Shown: positions 51,412-60,278 of the stretch, one piece after another
Layout of the letters: the number at the start of each line of letters is the position of its first letter
Position numbering within the stretch: position 1 is the first letter of the stretch
From: Microcoleus sp036704825
GTDB taxonomy: Bacteria; Cyanobacteriota; Cyanobacteriia; Cyanobacteriales; Microcoleaceae
Reading direction: 5' to 3'
Length of the DNA: 64,000 nt
NCBI GenBank assembly: GCA_036704825.1
Contig: JAUBSN010000001.1
Coordinates: forward strand, 62,001 to 126,000
Position numbers and translations under genes: made by a program
The notes under the pieces: generated by a model
What the model saw: only the letters and a program-made list of their open reading frames with translations
Databases searched by the model: none
What the model was told of the DNA's origin: nothing

Positions 51412-52527
51412 ATGAACAACGCCTCTCCCCTGATTCAAACCGTGACTCCAGAACGCTGGGCCGGGTTTAGCATGGACTTTATCGGGGCGGGTTACACAGG
51501 TTTGTTGGTCAAAAACGGCCGCGCCGTGCGTACCCTGAAATCCGGGCGGCATTTCAGCTTCGCCCTTCCCCTGCTGGAACAGTCTCAAATTGTCATCGTA
51601 GACACCAAACTCCGCAATTTGGACGTGCAGTCGCACGGAGATTTTTTGTCTAAGGATCGATATTTAATTGATGCCACTCTGACTGTTATTTATCAAGTTA
51701 TAGATCCGAAACGAGTAGCTTTGGAATTGTCCGATCCTTTAGCTGTTTTAGCAAGTGCAGTTAAGGATTGTATGGGATTAGCGATCGGGCAAATACCCCT
51801 ACAACAGCTTATCAGTCAAGGACGGCTGTTGCTGCGGCAAAATTTGCTCGATCGCGTCCAAGATTTTTATACCCTAGGTTTTAACTTAGAAGACGTGCGA
51901 ATTGGCGATGTCAGCTTTCCAGAAACCAACGGAGTTATTCGCCAAGTTGAGGGAATGAGTGCCCGACAAGAAGCAGAAAATGCCGCCGCCCTGCAAATGA
52001 GAATTGCCGAAGCCGGCCGCCCGATTCTTCCTCAATCTCCCGTACAGCAGTTAAACTTAATTTCAGGTAATTCTCCTGCGAGTCTTCCAGCTTCAGACAC
52101 AGCAGCCGGGTTCGATCGAGATTTACAACAACTGACAGAACAACTTGCTCAAAACAGCCTTCCTCCTGGGAGAAATCCTCCCCAACTTGCACCAACGGTA
52201 CTCGCAAGCAGCGATCGCAAAACAACCGCATATTTAATCTACAAACTTTCTGGAGAAGCGATCGCCCTAACAGCCAATCCCTTTACCATTGGACGCGAAC
52301 CAACCAACACTTTAGTATTGCAAGATCCGCAAAGTTCGCGCTACCACGCTCAAATCCGCCGCGCCACTGACGAACTTGGCAAACAGCGATATCAGCTTGT
52401 CGATAGCGGCAGTTCCAACGGCACTTTTGTGGGTGGGCAGAGGCTGGCTGCTAACGAGCCTTTTTGGCTGCCAAATGGCTGCGAAATTGCGATCGGCGAC
52501 CAAAAATGGATCTTTCAAAATTCGTGA
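51412..52527 (+). CDS. SPFH/Band-7-like protein with C-terminal FHA domain
   Basis: 371 residues. The N-terminal about 200 residues are of SPFH/prohibitin type (AGYTGLLVKNGRAVRTLKSG, LDVQSHGDFLSKDRY, GFNLEDVRIGDV, ARQEAENAAALQMR) but without an obvious membrane anchor. A Gln/Pro-rich linker (about 205-275) leads to an FHA domain (about 280-371; FTIGREPTNTLVLQD, SSRYHAQI, DSGSSNGTFVGG). FHA binds phosphothreonine, linking this scaffold to Ser/Thr kinases. Confidence 0.88.
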   Translation: MNNASPLIQTVTPERWAGFSMDFIGAGYTGLLVKNGRAVRTLKSGRHFSFALPLLEQSQIVIVDTKLRNLDVQSHGDFLSKDRYLIDATLTVIYQVIDPKRVALELSDPLAVLASAVKDCMGLAIGQIPLQQLISQGRLLLRQNLLDRVQDFYTLGFNLEDVRIGDVSFPETNGVIRQVEGMSARQEAENAAALQMRIAEAGRPILPQSPVQQLNLISGNSPASLPASDTAAGFDRDLQQLTEQLAQNSLPPGRNPPQLAPTVLASSDRKTTAYLIYKLSGEAIALTANPFTIGREPTNTLVLQDPQSSRYHAQIRRATDELGKQRYQLVDSGSSNGTFVGGQRLAANEPFWLPNGCEIAIGDQKWIFQNS

Positions 52528-52553
52528 GTGAGAGAGATGAAGATTTGTTTAAA

Positions 52554-52606
52554 CAGCAGATAAACACAGATGAATCCCATCAGCGTTCATCTGTGTTTAT
52601 CTGCTG
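52554..52606. repeat. 21-bp perfect palindrome
   Basis: CAGCAGATAAACACAGATGAA (52554-52574) has its exact complement at 52586-52606, with an 11-nt loop. It follows the SPFH-FHA gene and could terminate it. Followed by ATCTGCGGTTAAAAA and, at 52686-52714, CGCAGATAAACGCAGATAAA: the same family as at 33139 and 39935. No gene in 52528-52916. Confidence 0.85.
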
Positions 52607-52916
52607 ACATCTGCGGTTAAAAAATCCCAATTTAAGTAACTTGATTTCATCACTACATACACGTAATAGATAAAGATGCTTTTAAACCGCAGATAAACGC
52701 AGATAAACGCAGATTCATTATCGCCTTTCATCTGTCAGGTTTCCGTAGGGGCGTTGTCAAGAGTCCCCGCCCTTCCGACACAGCTTGACAACTTCTCCCT
52801 CCCCCATTCCCTATACTCCCAGGTAGAAGTCTCTTGCCAACCCTAGGGGGGATATCTCCACAAGCATTTTGAGCGAAAATTTGTCAAGATTGAAAATATA
52901 AGTAGAGGACAACACC

Positions 52917-53234
52917 ATGAACTTTTCTATACAATCTGTTTACAACTGGTACCGCGACACCCTCCGCAACCCCAAATACCGCTGGTGGATTATTCTGGGA
53001 ACCCTGGCATATCTGGTAAGCCCGATCGACATTGCCCCAGACTTTCTCCCCGTCGTCGGACAAATTGACGATGTGGCGATCGCAGTCTTGCTGATTTCCG
53101 AAGTGTCCCAAATGGCGATCGACTACTTTAAATCCCGCCAAACAGAGACAGCTTCAGCATCCGAAGCTACCGGTGCCCCTTATTCTGAAGCCAAAGGCAG
53201 CACCGTTGACGTAGATGCAGTTTCTGTAAAATAA
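52917..53234 (+). CDS. DUF1232 (YkvA-like) protein
   Basis: 105 residues. The DUF1232 core is NPKYRWWIILGTLAYLVSPI, then DIAPDFLPVVGQIDDVAI. A short hydrophobic membrane-associated helix pair is followed by an acidic Ser/Thr tail. The family has no firm function. ATG preceded by GAGGA at good spacing. Followed by a terminator. Confidence 0.88.
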   Translation: MNFSIQSVYNWYRDTLRNPKYRWWIILGTLAYLVSPIDIAPDFLPVVGQIDDVAIAVLLISEVSQMAIDYFKSRQTETASASEATGAPYSEAKGSTVDVDAVSVK

Positions 53235-53260
53235 TTGCCAAAAATAATCTATCGCTACAG

Positions 53261-53296
53261 CCCCGACTTCTTCCAGAAATCGGGGTTCTTGTTTTT
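53261..53296 (+). terminator. Intrinsic terminator of the DUF1232 gene
   Basis: CCCCGACTTC - TTCCA - GAAATCGGGG (one mismatch), followed by TTCTTGTTTTTT. Confidence 0.88.
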
Positions 53297-53344
53297 TAAA
53301 TGGCAACTGCTCAGATCGTGCTCCAAAGCTGGTAATTTTAACTT

Positions 53345-53705
53345 TGACATCCTCACCGACCTAAAGGCACGGTGATTCCAAGAATCACTTCTTGAACCTT
53401 TCTGCTTCGAATGCAGCGGCCTCCACCCTCAAGGAGATTTGGTCTTATGCTCGCTCCACAGACTAACCCCGCAAGCCCTGCGGTTTTTACGTGTCGAATA
53501 CCAAAAGGAATTCTTGTATACTATTTGATTCTGGGGGTGTTTACCATTGCCCCATCCTCTTTTCCCGGTCTACCGATTTTTCTTCCCCGTTGCAATTGTT
53601 GCAAGCTTTGGTGTTAGGGTTTATGTCTCCATCGTCACGGGTGGGTCATTGACCACTCAAATTATACCAGTAAAGCCGTCCTAAAAGGACGGGGTTTCTA
53701 CCCAA
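53345..53705. mobile_element. IS200/IS605-derived non-autonomous element (MITE)
   Basis: The left end has CATCCTCACCGACCTAAAGG with hairpins CACCG/CGGTG (53351-53373) and GATTC-CAA-GAATC. The right end has CCGTCCT-AAA-AGGACGG followed by GGTTTCTACCC. Subterminal hairpins and this right end are typical of IS200/IS605 elements whose tnpA/tnpB genes are gone. No coding capacity remains in about 360 bp. Confidence 0.6.
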
Positions 53706-53749
53706 ATTTTCTGATAATCCATCTGTGTTAACAACAAATTTTTTTAGAG

Positions 53750-54790
53750 ATGAAGTTTAGCGAAATAGTACAAAAACTTAACTTAGCCACCAGTCGCACC
53801 CTCACAGCGTCGGTTGCTACCGATCCAGAAATTACAGGCGCGGCACCTGTTGATGAAGCTGCACCCGGTACTATCAGTTATATAGAAGGTGCTAAATTTG
53901 CCGTTCATACAGCCACTACAAATGCTTCGGCTTTAATTTTACCCTTAGATGAAAACCTCCAAGCTCAATGTGACGATCGCAACATTGCTTGGGTTGCCGC
54001 AGCAGATCCGCGATTGCTGTTTGCTGAAACCATCGCCATTTTCTATCAACCGTTTCGCCCAGCATCCGAAATTCATCCCTCAGCCGTCGTTCACCCCTCA
54101 GCAGAAATTGGTGAAAATGTCTATATCGGCCCCCACGTCGTTATTCAAGCAAAAGTCAAAATTGGCAGCAACGTTTGCATTCATCCAAATGTCGTAATTT
54201 ACCCAGATGCGGAAATAGGCGAAGGCACTGTTTTACACGCTAACTGTGTCATTCACGAACGTACTCGCATCGGGGCAAATTGCGTGATTCACAGCGGTGC
54301 GGCGATCGGTTCCGAAGGTTTTGGGTTCGTGCCGACAGCCTCCGGGTGGGTGAAAATGGAGCAGTCTGGCTGCACTGTATTAGAAGAGGGCGTTGAGGTT
54401 GGCTGCAACAGCACGATCGACAGGCCCGCTGTCGGAGAAACCCGCATCGGTCAAAATACAAAAATCGACAATTTAGTACACGTAGGTCACGGCTGTCAAG
54501 TCGGGAAAAATTGCGCGTTTGCCGCTCACGTTGGCATGGCTGGCGGGGTGAAAATTGGCAACAATGTAATTTTGGCAGGTCAAGTGGGAATTGCCAATCA
54601 AGCCAAAATCGGAGATGGGGCGATCGCCACTGCTAAAGCCGGAATTCACAGCGATGTTGCAGCAGGGGCGATCGTGACGGGCGTTCCAGCAATTCCCCAC
54701 AAACTATTTCTCAAAGCCGCAGCCGTCTACAACCGCTTGCCGGAAATGTACCAGTCTCTGAGGCAAATTCAGCGCAAGCTCGATCGGTAG
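53750..54790 (+). CDS. lpxD: UDP-3-O-acylglucosamine N-acyltransferase
   Basis: 346 residues. N-terminal uridine-binding domain (about 1-100), then a left-handed beta-helix of about ten hexapeptide turns (IHPSAVVHPSAEIGENVYIG onward) and a C-terminal helix (YQSLRQIQRKLDR). The catalytic His region is HVGHGCQVG/NCAFAAHVGMAG. It adds the second acyl chain in lipid A synthesis. The lipid-A-disaccharide-synthase-like gene at 22025 is not linked. Confidence 0.95.
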   Translation: MKFSEIVQKLNLATSRTLTASVATDPEITGAAPVDEAAPGTISYIEGAKFAVHTATTNASALILPLDENLQAQCDDRNIAWVAAADPRLLFAETIAIFYQPFRPASEIHPSAVVHPSAEIGENVYIGPHVVIQAKVKIGSNVCIHPNVVIYPDAEIGEGTVLHANCVIHERTRIGANCVIHSGAAIGSEGFGFVPTASGWVKMEQSGCTVLEEGVEVGCNSTIDRPAVGETRIGQNTKIDNLVHVGHGCQVGKNCAFAAHVGMAGGVKIGNNVILAGQVGIANQAKIGDGAIATAKAGIHSDVAAGAIVTGVPAIPHKLFLKAAAVYNRLPEMYQSLRQIQRKLDR

Positions 54791-54855
54791 TCAATTGGCA
54801 GTTGGCAGTAGTCAGTAGTCATTAGTTAACAGTTAACAGTCAACAGCCAACAGTA
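54791..54855. repeat. Heptamer repeats (AGTTAAC/AGTCAAC family)
   Basis: GGCAGTTGGCAGTAGTCAGT followed by CATTAGTTAACAGTTAACAG and TCAACAGCCAACAGT. It fills the gap between lpxD and the protease gene. Confidence 0.85.
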
Positions 54856-54877
54856 TTATAGTTGCAACCCCTTAAAT

Positions 54878-55738
54878 GTGAATAGCATAAACAACCTGCG
54901 ACTCCTGTCGCCGTCAATACCAGCAATTGTCAAAATAATCTTGTTTTTCTCAACTTGGATTGTTGTGTGGCTTCCCGCAGCGATTGTGCTGGCGATCGCC
55001 CTCAAATGGCATCCACCCCAACCCCTGGGAAACAAAAAACTACCTTTACTAGCTTCCCTATATCTGATTGTTCCCTTCATTTTATGGGCGACAAGTTGGA
55101 TCGAAAACACATCTTTTGCCAACTGGGGTTGGGAATTGCAACCCGCAGTTTTGATGTCATTACTGCGGGGATTAGGATTAGGAATAATTAGCTTAGTAAT
55201 TTTATTCGGTCTGCAATTAACCGCAGGCTGGATCTATCTAAAAAACCGCGAAAGTTCCACCGAAACAGGCGAAAAAAAATTTAATTTTTGGACTTTAATC
55301 GTTAACCCTGCTAGTCTGCTGACTCTGTTATTAGCAATGTGGATTAGCGCCACAGAAGAGTTGATTTTTCGCGGCTGCTTGCAAACAATCCTCCAGCAAG
55401 ATTACTCAATGCTAATCGCAGCAGCGATCGCCAGTTTCATTTTCGCGATCGCCCACCTAATTTGGGCCGCCAAAGAAACTCTACCGCAACTGCCCGGATT
55501 GTGGCTGATGGGGATGGTTTTAACATTAGCCCGCATCGCCGACAATGGTAGTTTGGGATTGGCGATCGGCATTCACGCAGCTTGGATTTGGGGTATAACT
55601 ACCGTAGATACAGAAGGCGCAATTAATCCCACAGGCCGCGCACCGGAATGGATTACAGGAATAGCAGCGAAACCCCTAGCTGGTGTCGCCGGAATTCTGT
55701 TATTGCTAGCAACAGCAGCCGTGCTTTTGTTAATTTAA
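54878..55738 (+). CDS. CPBP/CAAX-type intramembrane metalloprotease
   Basis: 286 residues, GTG start. About seven to eight hydrophobic segments. CPBP motifs are in order: EELIFRGCLQ (EExxxR, about 162-168), FAIAHLIWA (His) and LAIGIHAAWIWG (second His). Such proteases act within membranes; in cyanobacteria substrates are mostly unknown. Confidence 0.9.
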   Translation: MNSINNLRLLSPSIPAIVKIILFFSTWIVVWLPAAIVLAIALKWHPPQPLGNKKLPLLASLYLIVPFILWATSWIENTSFANWGWELQPAVLMSLLRGLGLGIISLVILFGLQLTAGWIYLKNRESSTETGEKKFNFWTLIVNPASLLTLLLAMWISATEELIFRGCLQTILQQDYSMLIAAAIASFIFAIAHLIWAAKETLPQLPGLWLMGMVLTLARIADNGSLGLAIGIHAAWIWGITTVDTEGAINPTGRAPEWITGIAAKPLAGVAGILLLLATAAVLLLI

Positions 55739-55876
55739 ATAAGACTTACTCTAAAAAATCCGGTTTCTTATAAAAGATTGGCTCTCCTGGATTTGTGGTA
55801 GAAATGATAGTATAGCAATCCTAAATCATTTGTGAATTTCTTACTCCCTCCCCGATGCCTTGGGGAGGGATGGGGT

Positions 55877-57306
55877 CAGGGTAAGCTCATCTAATTTGGT
55901 ATAAGATGAACTTGACAAAGTTAACAAAATAAGCATAAGAGACTGTGTAGACAGCACGCTTGACTCCTAACACAGATCAGTGAGATGACAGTAATACTGT
56001 AGTTGAAAATCTCAAAAAATACCCTATATGTTTCAAGGCTTTGACAACAAAACTGCCGATACTCAGAAAATTTTTCCTCCTGAGAGAAAGCTAACAGAAG
56101 TGGCAGATATCGCTTGTATTCAAAAAAGTTTAGTTCGGCACTTCCAAGATATTAAAGATCCCAGAGTGGAGAGAACGAAGAAACATCAACTCACAGATAT
56201 CTTAGTAATTGCGATTTTAGCAGTAATTGCTGGAGCGCAAGGATGGGAAGACATGGAAAATTATGGCATTAGCAAAAAACAGTGGTTAGAAAAGTTTTTG
56301 GCATTACCTCACGGTATTCCCTCTGATGACACTTTTCGTCGGGTATTTGAGTTTATTAACCCAGAAGAATTGAATCGTTGTTTTCTTCAATGGGTAGAAA
56401 CCCTTGTCACCAAGATGGGAGGAGAAATAATTCCCATAGATGGGAAGACCATTAGGGGTTCGTATGACCGAAATCAAGGTAAATCGGCACTCCATATTAT
56501 TAGTGCCTGGTCGAGTGAACAACGTTGAGTTTTGGGACAGATGAAAGTAGAAGATAAATCTAATGAAATTACTGCTATTCCTGCATTATTAGAATTACTG
56601 GATATCACCGGTTCCATTATCACTATTGATGCAATGGGGACACAAACAGAAATTGCCAAAAAGATTATCGACAAGAAAGGAGATTACGTTTTGGCGCTCA
56701 AGGCAAATCATCCCACTCTCTACAATCAGGTTCAAGAATGGTTTGAAACAGCTTCTTCTCAGCAATTTCAAGGCATTGATGTCAGTTATGAAAAACGCAT
56801 CGAAAAAGGACACCATCGCCGAGAAATTCGTCAAGTCTGGTCGGTTCCGGTTTCTGCAATTAATCATCTTTATCAACCCCGATTATGGGCAGGACTTCAA
56901 AGCGTTGTCATGGTTGTACGAGTCCGTCCTCTCTGGAACAAAACTACCCGTGAGGTGCAATTTTATTTGACTTCTTTACACAGTAATGCTCAACTTATTG
57001 GTCTGGCTATCCGAAAACATTGGGGTATTGAAAACCAGGCTCATTGGACTCTTGACTGTACATTCGCCGAGGATGCTTGTCGCATTCGCTCTTTCCACAG
57101 TCCTCGGAATTTTGCTCTTTTACGACGCATCGCTCTTAATGCCCTCAATCGAGAACTGACTTACAAACGCAGTCTCAGACAAAAAATGAAACGCACTGCT
57201 ATGGATAACGATTATATGATTCAAGTTCTCTTTTCTTGTTTTCTTGACCCTACATTAGATTCTTCTGAGTCCTTGTGTCAAGCCTAATTGAGATGCTCTT
57301 ACCCTG
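55877..57306 (+). mobile_element. ISAs1-type insertion sequence with 10-bp target duplication
   Basis: Left end CAGGGTAAGCTCATCTAA (55877) and right end, read inward, CAGGGTAAGAGCATCTCAA (57306 backwards). The target duplication GGGATGGGGT flanks both ends (55867-55876 and 57307-57316). 1430 bp with one transposase frame. The perfect duplication indicates a fairly recent insertion. Confidence 0.9.
56028..57287 (+). pseudogene. ISAs1-family transposase with one in-frame TGA
   Basis: Reading frame 56028-57287 (419 codons) is intact except for TGA at 56526-56528 in AWSSEQR-stop-VLGQMKVED; family members have Leu here, so TTA to TGA explains it. DDE residues are visible: PIDGKTIRGS, TIDAMGTQ and HWGIENQAHW. 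Restart at ATG 56541 would omit the first Asp, so the element is likely non-autonomous. Confidence 0.88.
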
Positions 57307-57355
57307 GGGATGGGGTGGGGTTAAAAAATTTATGACTCCTGCAAGAATTGCTATA

Positions 57356-57601
57356 TAAGCGTCTTCTTCATCCGGGATATGGGGCCCGCACCACGAGAAT
57401 TTTTATTTTGCTGATCACCATAAACTCAGGAGATTTGGATTATGATATCAATTCCGGTTGCACTCCTCATAATAGTTGACTGTTAATTGTTAACTGTTAA
57501 CTCGATGTCGCAAAACTCAATGATGGTTGAGTGTTGAATGGTGACTCGATTTTACGCCCGACGATCGAGCGCGGATTTGATATGATATCTACTCTCTTGA
57601 C
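57356..57601. other. Non-coding gap with a short heptamer run
   Basis: GTTGACTGTTAATTGTTAAC at 57476 is a TGTTAAC-type heptamer run. No gene is seen. Confidence 0.5.
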
Positions 57602-58060
57602 TCAAATATTCAAAGGACGGGATGGCGGTGGTGGCATTGGCGGTTTAGCGATCGCCAGAGACTTAGAATAGCGAGCCTCTAAAACACCAGTTCTAAACTG
57701 AGCCACTTTTTCTCCCTTCCTGTGAAATACTATCACATTAACCCGACTGCTGTAAATAGTCAGATAGCGCTGTTTGACAATGAAGGCAAGAATAATAAAA
57801 ACAACACCGATAAAAATACTGAGAGTTGGAATTCCTAACCAAAACAGCCACCAAGTACAACCCTCTCCTGTTTCAATCGCTCTAACATCCTCAATCGGAA
57901 TAAACACCTCTTTTGTTTCTAAGCCGAAAAAAGATTCCGAGCTGATTTGTAACATTTCGCCAACTAATTTAACCGCAATTGTGCCATTACTTTGAACTGG
58001 AACAATCCCCACAATTTGACCAGGCGTACCGCTGATTTGGATAACTTGATTAGATTTCAT
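57602..58060 (-). CDS. Hypothetical membrane protein
   Basis: 152 residues. A soluble beta-rich N-terminus (QIVGIVPVQSNGTIAVKLVG, IPIEDVRAIETGEGCTWW), one transmembrane segment (about 68-92; FWLGIPTLSIFIGVVFIILA), then a beta-rich tail and a Pro-rich end (PPMPPPPSRP). It resembles a single-pass protein with a PH-like domain. Last gene of a three-gene minus-strand cluster. Confidence 0.7.
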   Translation of the reverse strand: MKSNQVIQISGTPGQIVGIVPVQSNGTIAVKLVGEMLQISSESFFGLETKEVFIPIEDVRAIETGEGCTWWLFWLGIPTLSIFIGVVFIILAFIVKQRYLTIYSSRVNVIVFHRKGEKVAQFRTGVLEARYSKSLAIAKPPMPPPPSRPLNI

Positions 58061-58114
58061 ATTTATTGTCTATTGGCGGTTCGGAAAAGCTATTAGATCG
58101 CCTCGTTTTAGGAT

Positions 58115-58477
58115 TTAGCACGTCCGAAGAATTGTATAACAACAACCTCGACCTACTTGTTGACTCAAACTTGCTCTACCTATCGCCACAAGTACCACTA
58201 AAACCTCTTGCGTATAATAGGAAAGCTGATGCCCATAGCTGTAAGGTAAATCTAACTGGCTGGCCACTGGTTTGAGGACATTTGCTGCTTCATCTTTATT
58301 AACTTGATGTCCCTTGAGTTGATTGTACAAATACTCGACTACTTCACAAGTAATGTTTTTTGTAAATACGATGGTAGGTCTTTGAGCCTTAAGCACATCT
58401 ACTCGATAGTTTGAGCCTTCACGGTAGACGAGGTGGCAGTTGCGTAATCTAACCTCTCCAATCAATTCGCTCTCCAT
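58115..58477 (-). CDS. Hypothetical protein of the small membrane cluster
   Basis: 120 residues, ATG start. ELIGEVRLRNCHLVYREGSN and PTIVFTKNITCEVVEYLYNQ suggest a compact alpha/beta domain. The tail VLVVLVAIGRASLSQQVG is hydrophobic. No family recognised. It sits 54 bp upstream of the membrane protein gene and 84 bp downstream of the Gly-rich one. Confidence 0.6.
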   Translation of the reverse strand: MESELIGEVRLRNCHLVYREGSNYRVDVLKAQRPTIVFTKNITCEVVEYLYNQLKGHQVNKDEAANVLKPVASQLDLPYSYGHQLSYYTQEVLVVLVAIGRASLSQQVGRGCCYTILRTC

Positions 58478-58561
58478 CTGTTCATCCTATTCGATTCTCT
58501 AAGCAATTAGCAGCGTTCTCTCTTGGGCAATTTACAAATAAAATTGCTCATTTTATATTTA

Positions 58562-58900
58562 CTAACACCCAAACTCTTCCGCAAGTCTCCGCCTCAAATC
58601 TCCAGATAGTGGTAATTGGCGGATTTCTTTGCAAATTGCAGCATGAGATTCTCCATTTTGAATGCGCTGCCTGTAAATTCCAATTAACAGCGCTTCTAGA
58701 CCGTACTTAGATAACATTTCTGTCGCTAAACCGATGATGCCCAGCAAAGCAATGCCACCGAACATTCCTGCTGGCCCACCTAACATTGCCAAAGCCGTCG
58801 TAATTGCGGCAGCTCCTGCAAAACCTGTAGTTGCCATCACGATTAGAAGTAAAATCACAGGCAATCCTAGTCCTGCTGCTTTCCTAACAAACTCGTCCAT
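58562..58900 (-). CDS. Small Gly/Ala-rich membrane protein
   Basis: 112 residues, ATG start. Two hydrophobic, glycine-rich segments (about 10-34 and 36-62; GFAGAAAITTALAMLGGPAG) are followed by a soluble helical end (YRQRIQNGESHAAICKEIRQ, LSGDLRRRLAEEFGC). The Gly-rich helices recall small pore-forming or bacteriocin-like peptides, but nothing proves this. First gene of the three-gene cluster. Confidence 0.7.
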   Translation of the reverse strand: MDEFVRKAAGLGLPVILLLIVMATTGFAGAAAITTALAMLGGPAGMFGGIALLGIIGLATEMLSKYGLEALLIGIYRQRIQNGESHAAICKEIRQLPLSGDLRRRLAEEFGC

Positions 58901-59086
58901 AATGTCGCTCCTAGTCTGTATATAGAGGGATTACAAATCAGAGATTTTTTGTTTTTTGACATTGACTTACCTTTAACAAAATTCTTCTATGAAACAAGCA
59001 CAAAAATTTATTTACTCATTTCATTAATTTTTTCTAATTGATTGAAGGATTTGGTATGTGTTTAAGTTTGATCTCTAGGATATTAC

Positions 59087-59584
59087 CTAGTCCCACTCCA
59101 AAAACTTGATAGACAAATCATTGTTACTGCGATCGCCTAGTTGAAGAGCATTATCCATAATTCTCCTGAATTCATAACCCTGATTGCGAGCTAATACACC
59201 CCCAAGCGGAACAGTCAAAAATTCGACGACAGCCCCGTCTCGTTTATCGATAAATTGGACGCTGATAGACTGAACTTTTGCCGTCTTACTTTGCTTGTTG
59301 GTCAACCGCCCTACAAGAAATCGCTGAGTTCCTGTATTTTCCATCGCTAATCCCGTTAACTCCAGTCCATTCACAAGCTGAACCCTAAAAGGGTCTGGCT
59401 TCCGCGTGTTTTCAGGTGGTTTGGGAAATCGACAAAGCCGATCGAGAGATTCATACTGTTTTCTTTCAGAATTCAACTGAAAACACCCCGGATATTCTTG
59501 GGCGATCGCCCTCGGAAACAGATTGAAAACAGACAGAAGCGCGATCGTCGGTAAAGCGGTTATCAACTTGACGCACCTAAACAT
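59087..59584 (-). CDS. Secreted hypothetical protein
   Basis: 165 residues. Signal peptide (about 6-28, ending RAIAQ). The mature part has a Cys pair (YPGCFQL, DRLCRFP) and an immunoglobulin-like beta pattern (VQLVNGLELTGLAMENT, SVQFIDKRDGAVVEFLTVPL). Resembles FxLYD-type domains. Probably periplasmic. No close neighbour on its strand. Confidence 0.75.
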   Translation of the reverse strand: MFRCVKLITALPTIALLSVFNLFPRAIAQEYPGCFQLNSERKQYESLDRLCRFPKPPENTRKPDPFRVQLVNGLELTGLAMENTGTQRFLVGRLTNKQSKTAKVQSISVQFIDKRDGAVVEFLTVPLGGVLARNQGYEFRRIMDNALQLGDRSNNDLSIKFLEWD

Positions 59585-60003
59585 GGCCTTTTACTCTCCA
59601 ATCAGCAACGATACTCGTAAGTTGTTTTAGTCCAGCAGTTTTCGCAGGTAAATCTGGTTTCGACCTCTACTGATTAACCAGGGTCAAACCCAAAAATTAT
59701 GCAAAGCTGAGGGGGAAACTGTATTCAGGTTCGCTGAACTCAGAAAGCTCTCCGGCTGTACCGACTTTCTGAAACATCCACCGCGCCTAACTGAGATTAA
59801 TGTATCAAGTACAGTTCTAGTTTGTCAAGCTAATGCTCAAAAAAATCTCATTAAGTGAGTTGAAAGCATCAAAAGTCGATTTCACAAGGCTCTAGCCCCT
59901 CTAACGGCAACTGAAACAAGCTCTAAACCTCCACCAATCAAGTATCCCGATCGAGCAATGGCTCCAAATTTCAGCCGGTCGCCCCTCAATTATGCTGCTT
60001 GGC

Positions 60004-60171
60004 ATCTCGTTTTTCTCGCGATAAGTGAGAAAAAAGCCCGTAGAATCAAGTTACAGCCCAGAAGCCTCTGTTTGCCCCACCCCTCAGTTCTTCTGTTGTC
60101 TATCTCGTTTACCTCGTTCTAAGTGAGAAAAAAGCCTATATAATCAAGTTACAGCCCAGAAGCCTCTGTTT
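60004..60171. promoter_or_regulatory. Two 70-bp direct repeats upstream of the STAND gene
   Basis: Copies at 60004-60073 and 60102-60171 (98-bp period) share ATCTCGTTT...CTCG, TAAGTGAGAAAAAAGCC and ATCAAGTTACAGCCCAGAAG, then CCTCTGTTT. Copy 1 contains the inverted pair TTTTTCTC / GAGAAAAA. Copy 2 has TATAAT where copy 1 has TAGAAT. They may be paired operators or promoters for the gene at 60279. The rest of 59585-60278 shows no gene. Confidence 0.7.
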
Positions 60172-60278
60172 CCAATGCCAAAATTCCTGTGTTAGCTTAC
60201 TTCCAGCGATCGCCCCGTCGTTTCCCAGCTATCTTTGAGTAGAACCGCCCGCTTTGTAATACCTGTATTCAATGTAGT

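Larger units (their letters stand above)
55811..57355. mobile_element. MITE with TATAGCAAT ends, interrupted by an ISAs1-type element
   Basis: TATAGCAATCCT at 55811 and AGAATTGCTATA ending at 57355 are inverted ends. Inside is CCCTCCCC-GATGCC-TTGGGGAGGG. Without the IS and one 10-bp duplication it would be about 105 bp. The ISAs1-type element has inserted in its G-rich half. Confidence 0.7.

Noticed and set aside
53411..53617. 68-codon frame inside the IS200/IS605-like element
   Set aside because: Low-complexity, no family, inside a non-coding mobile element.
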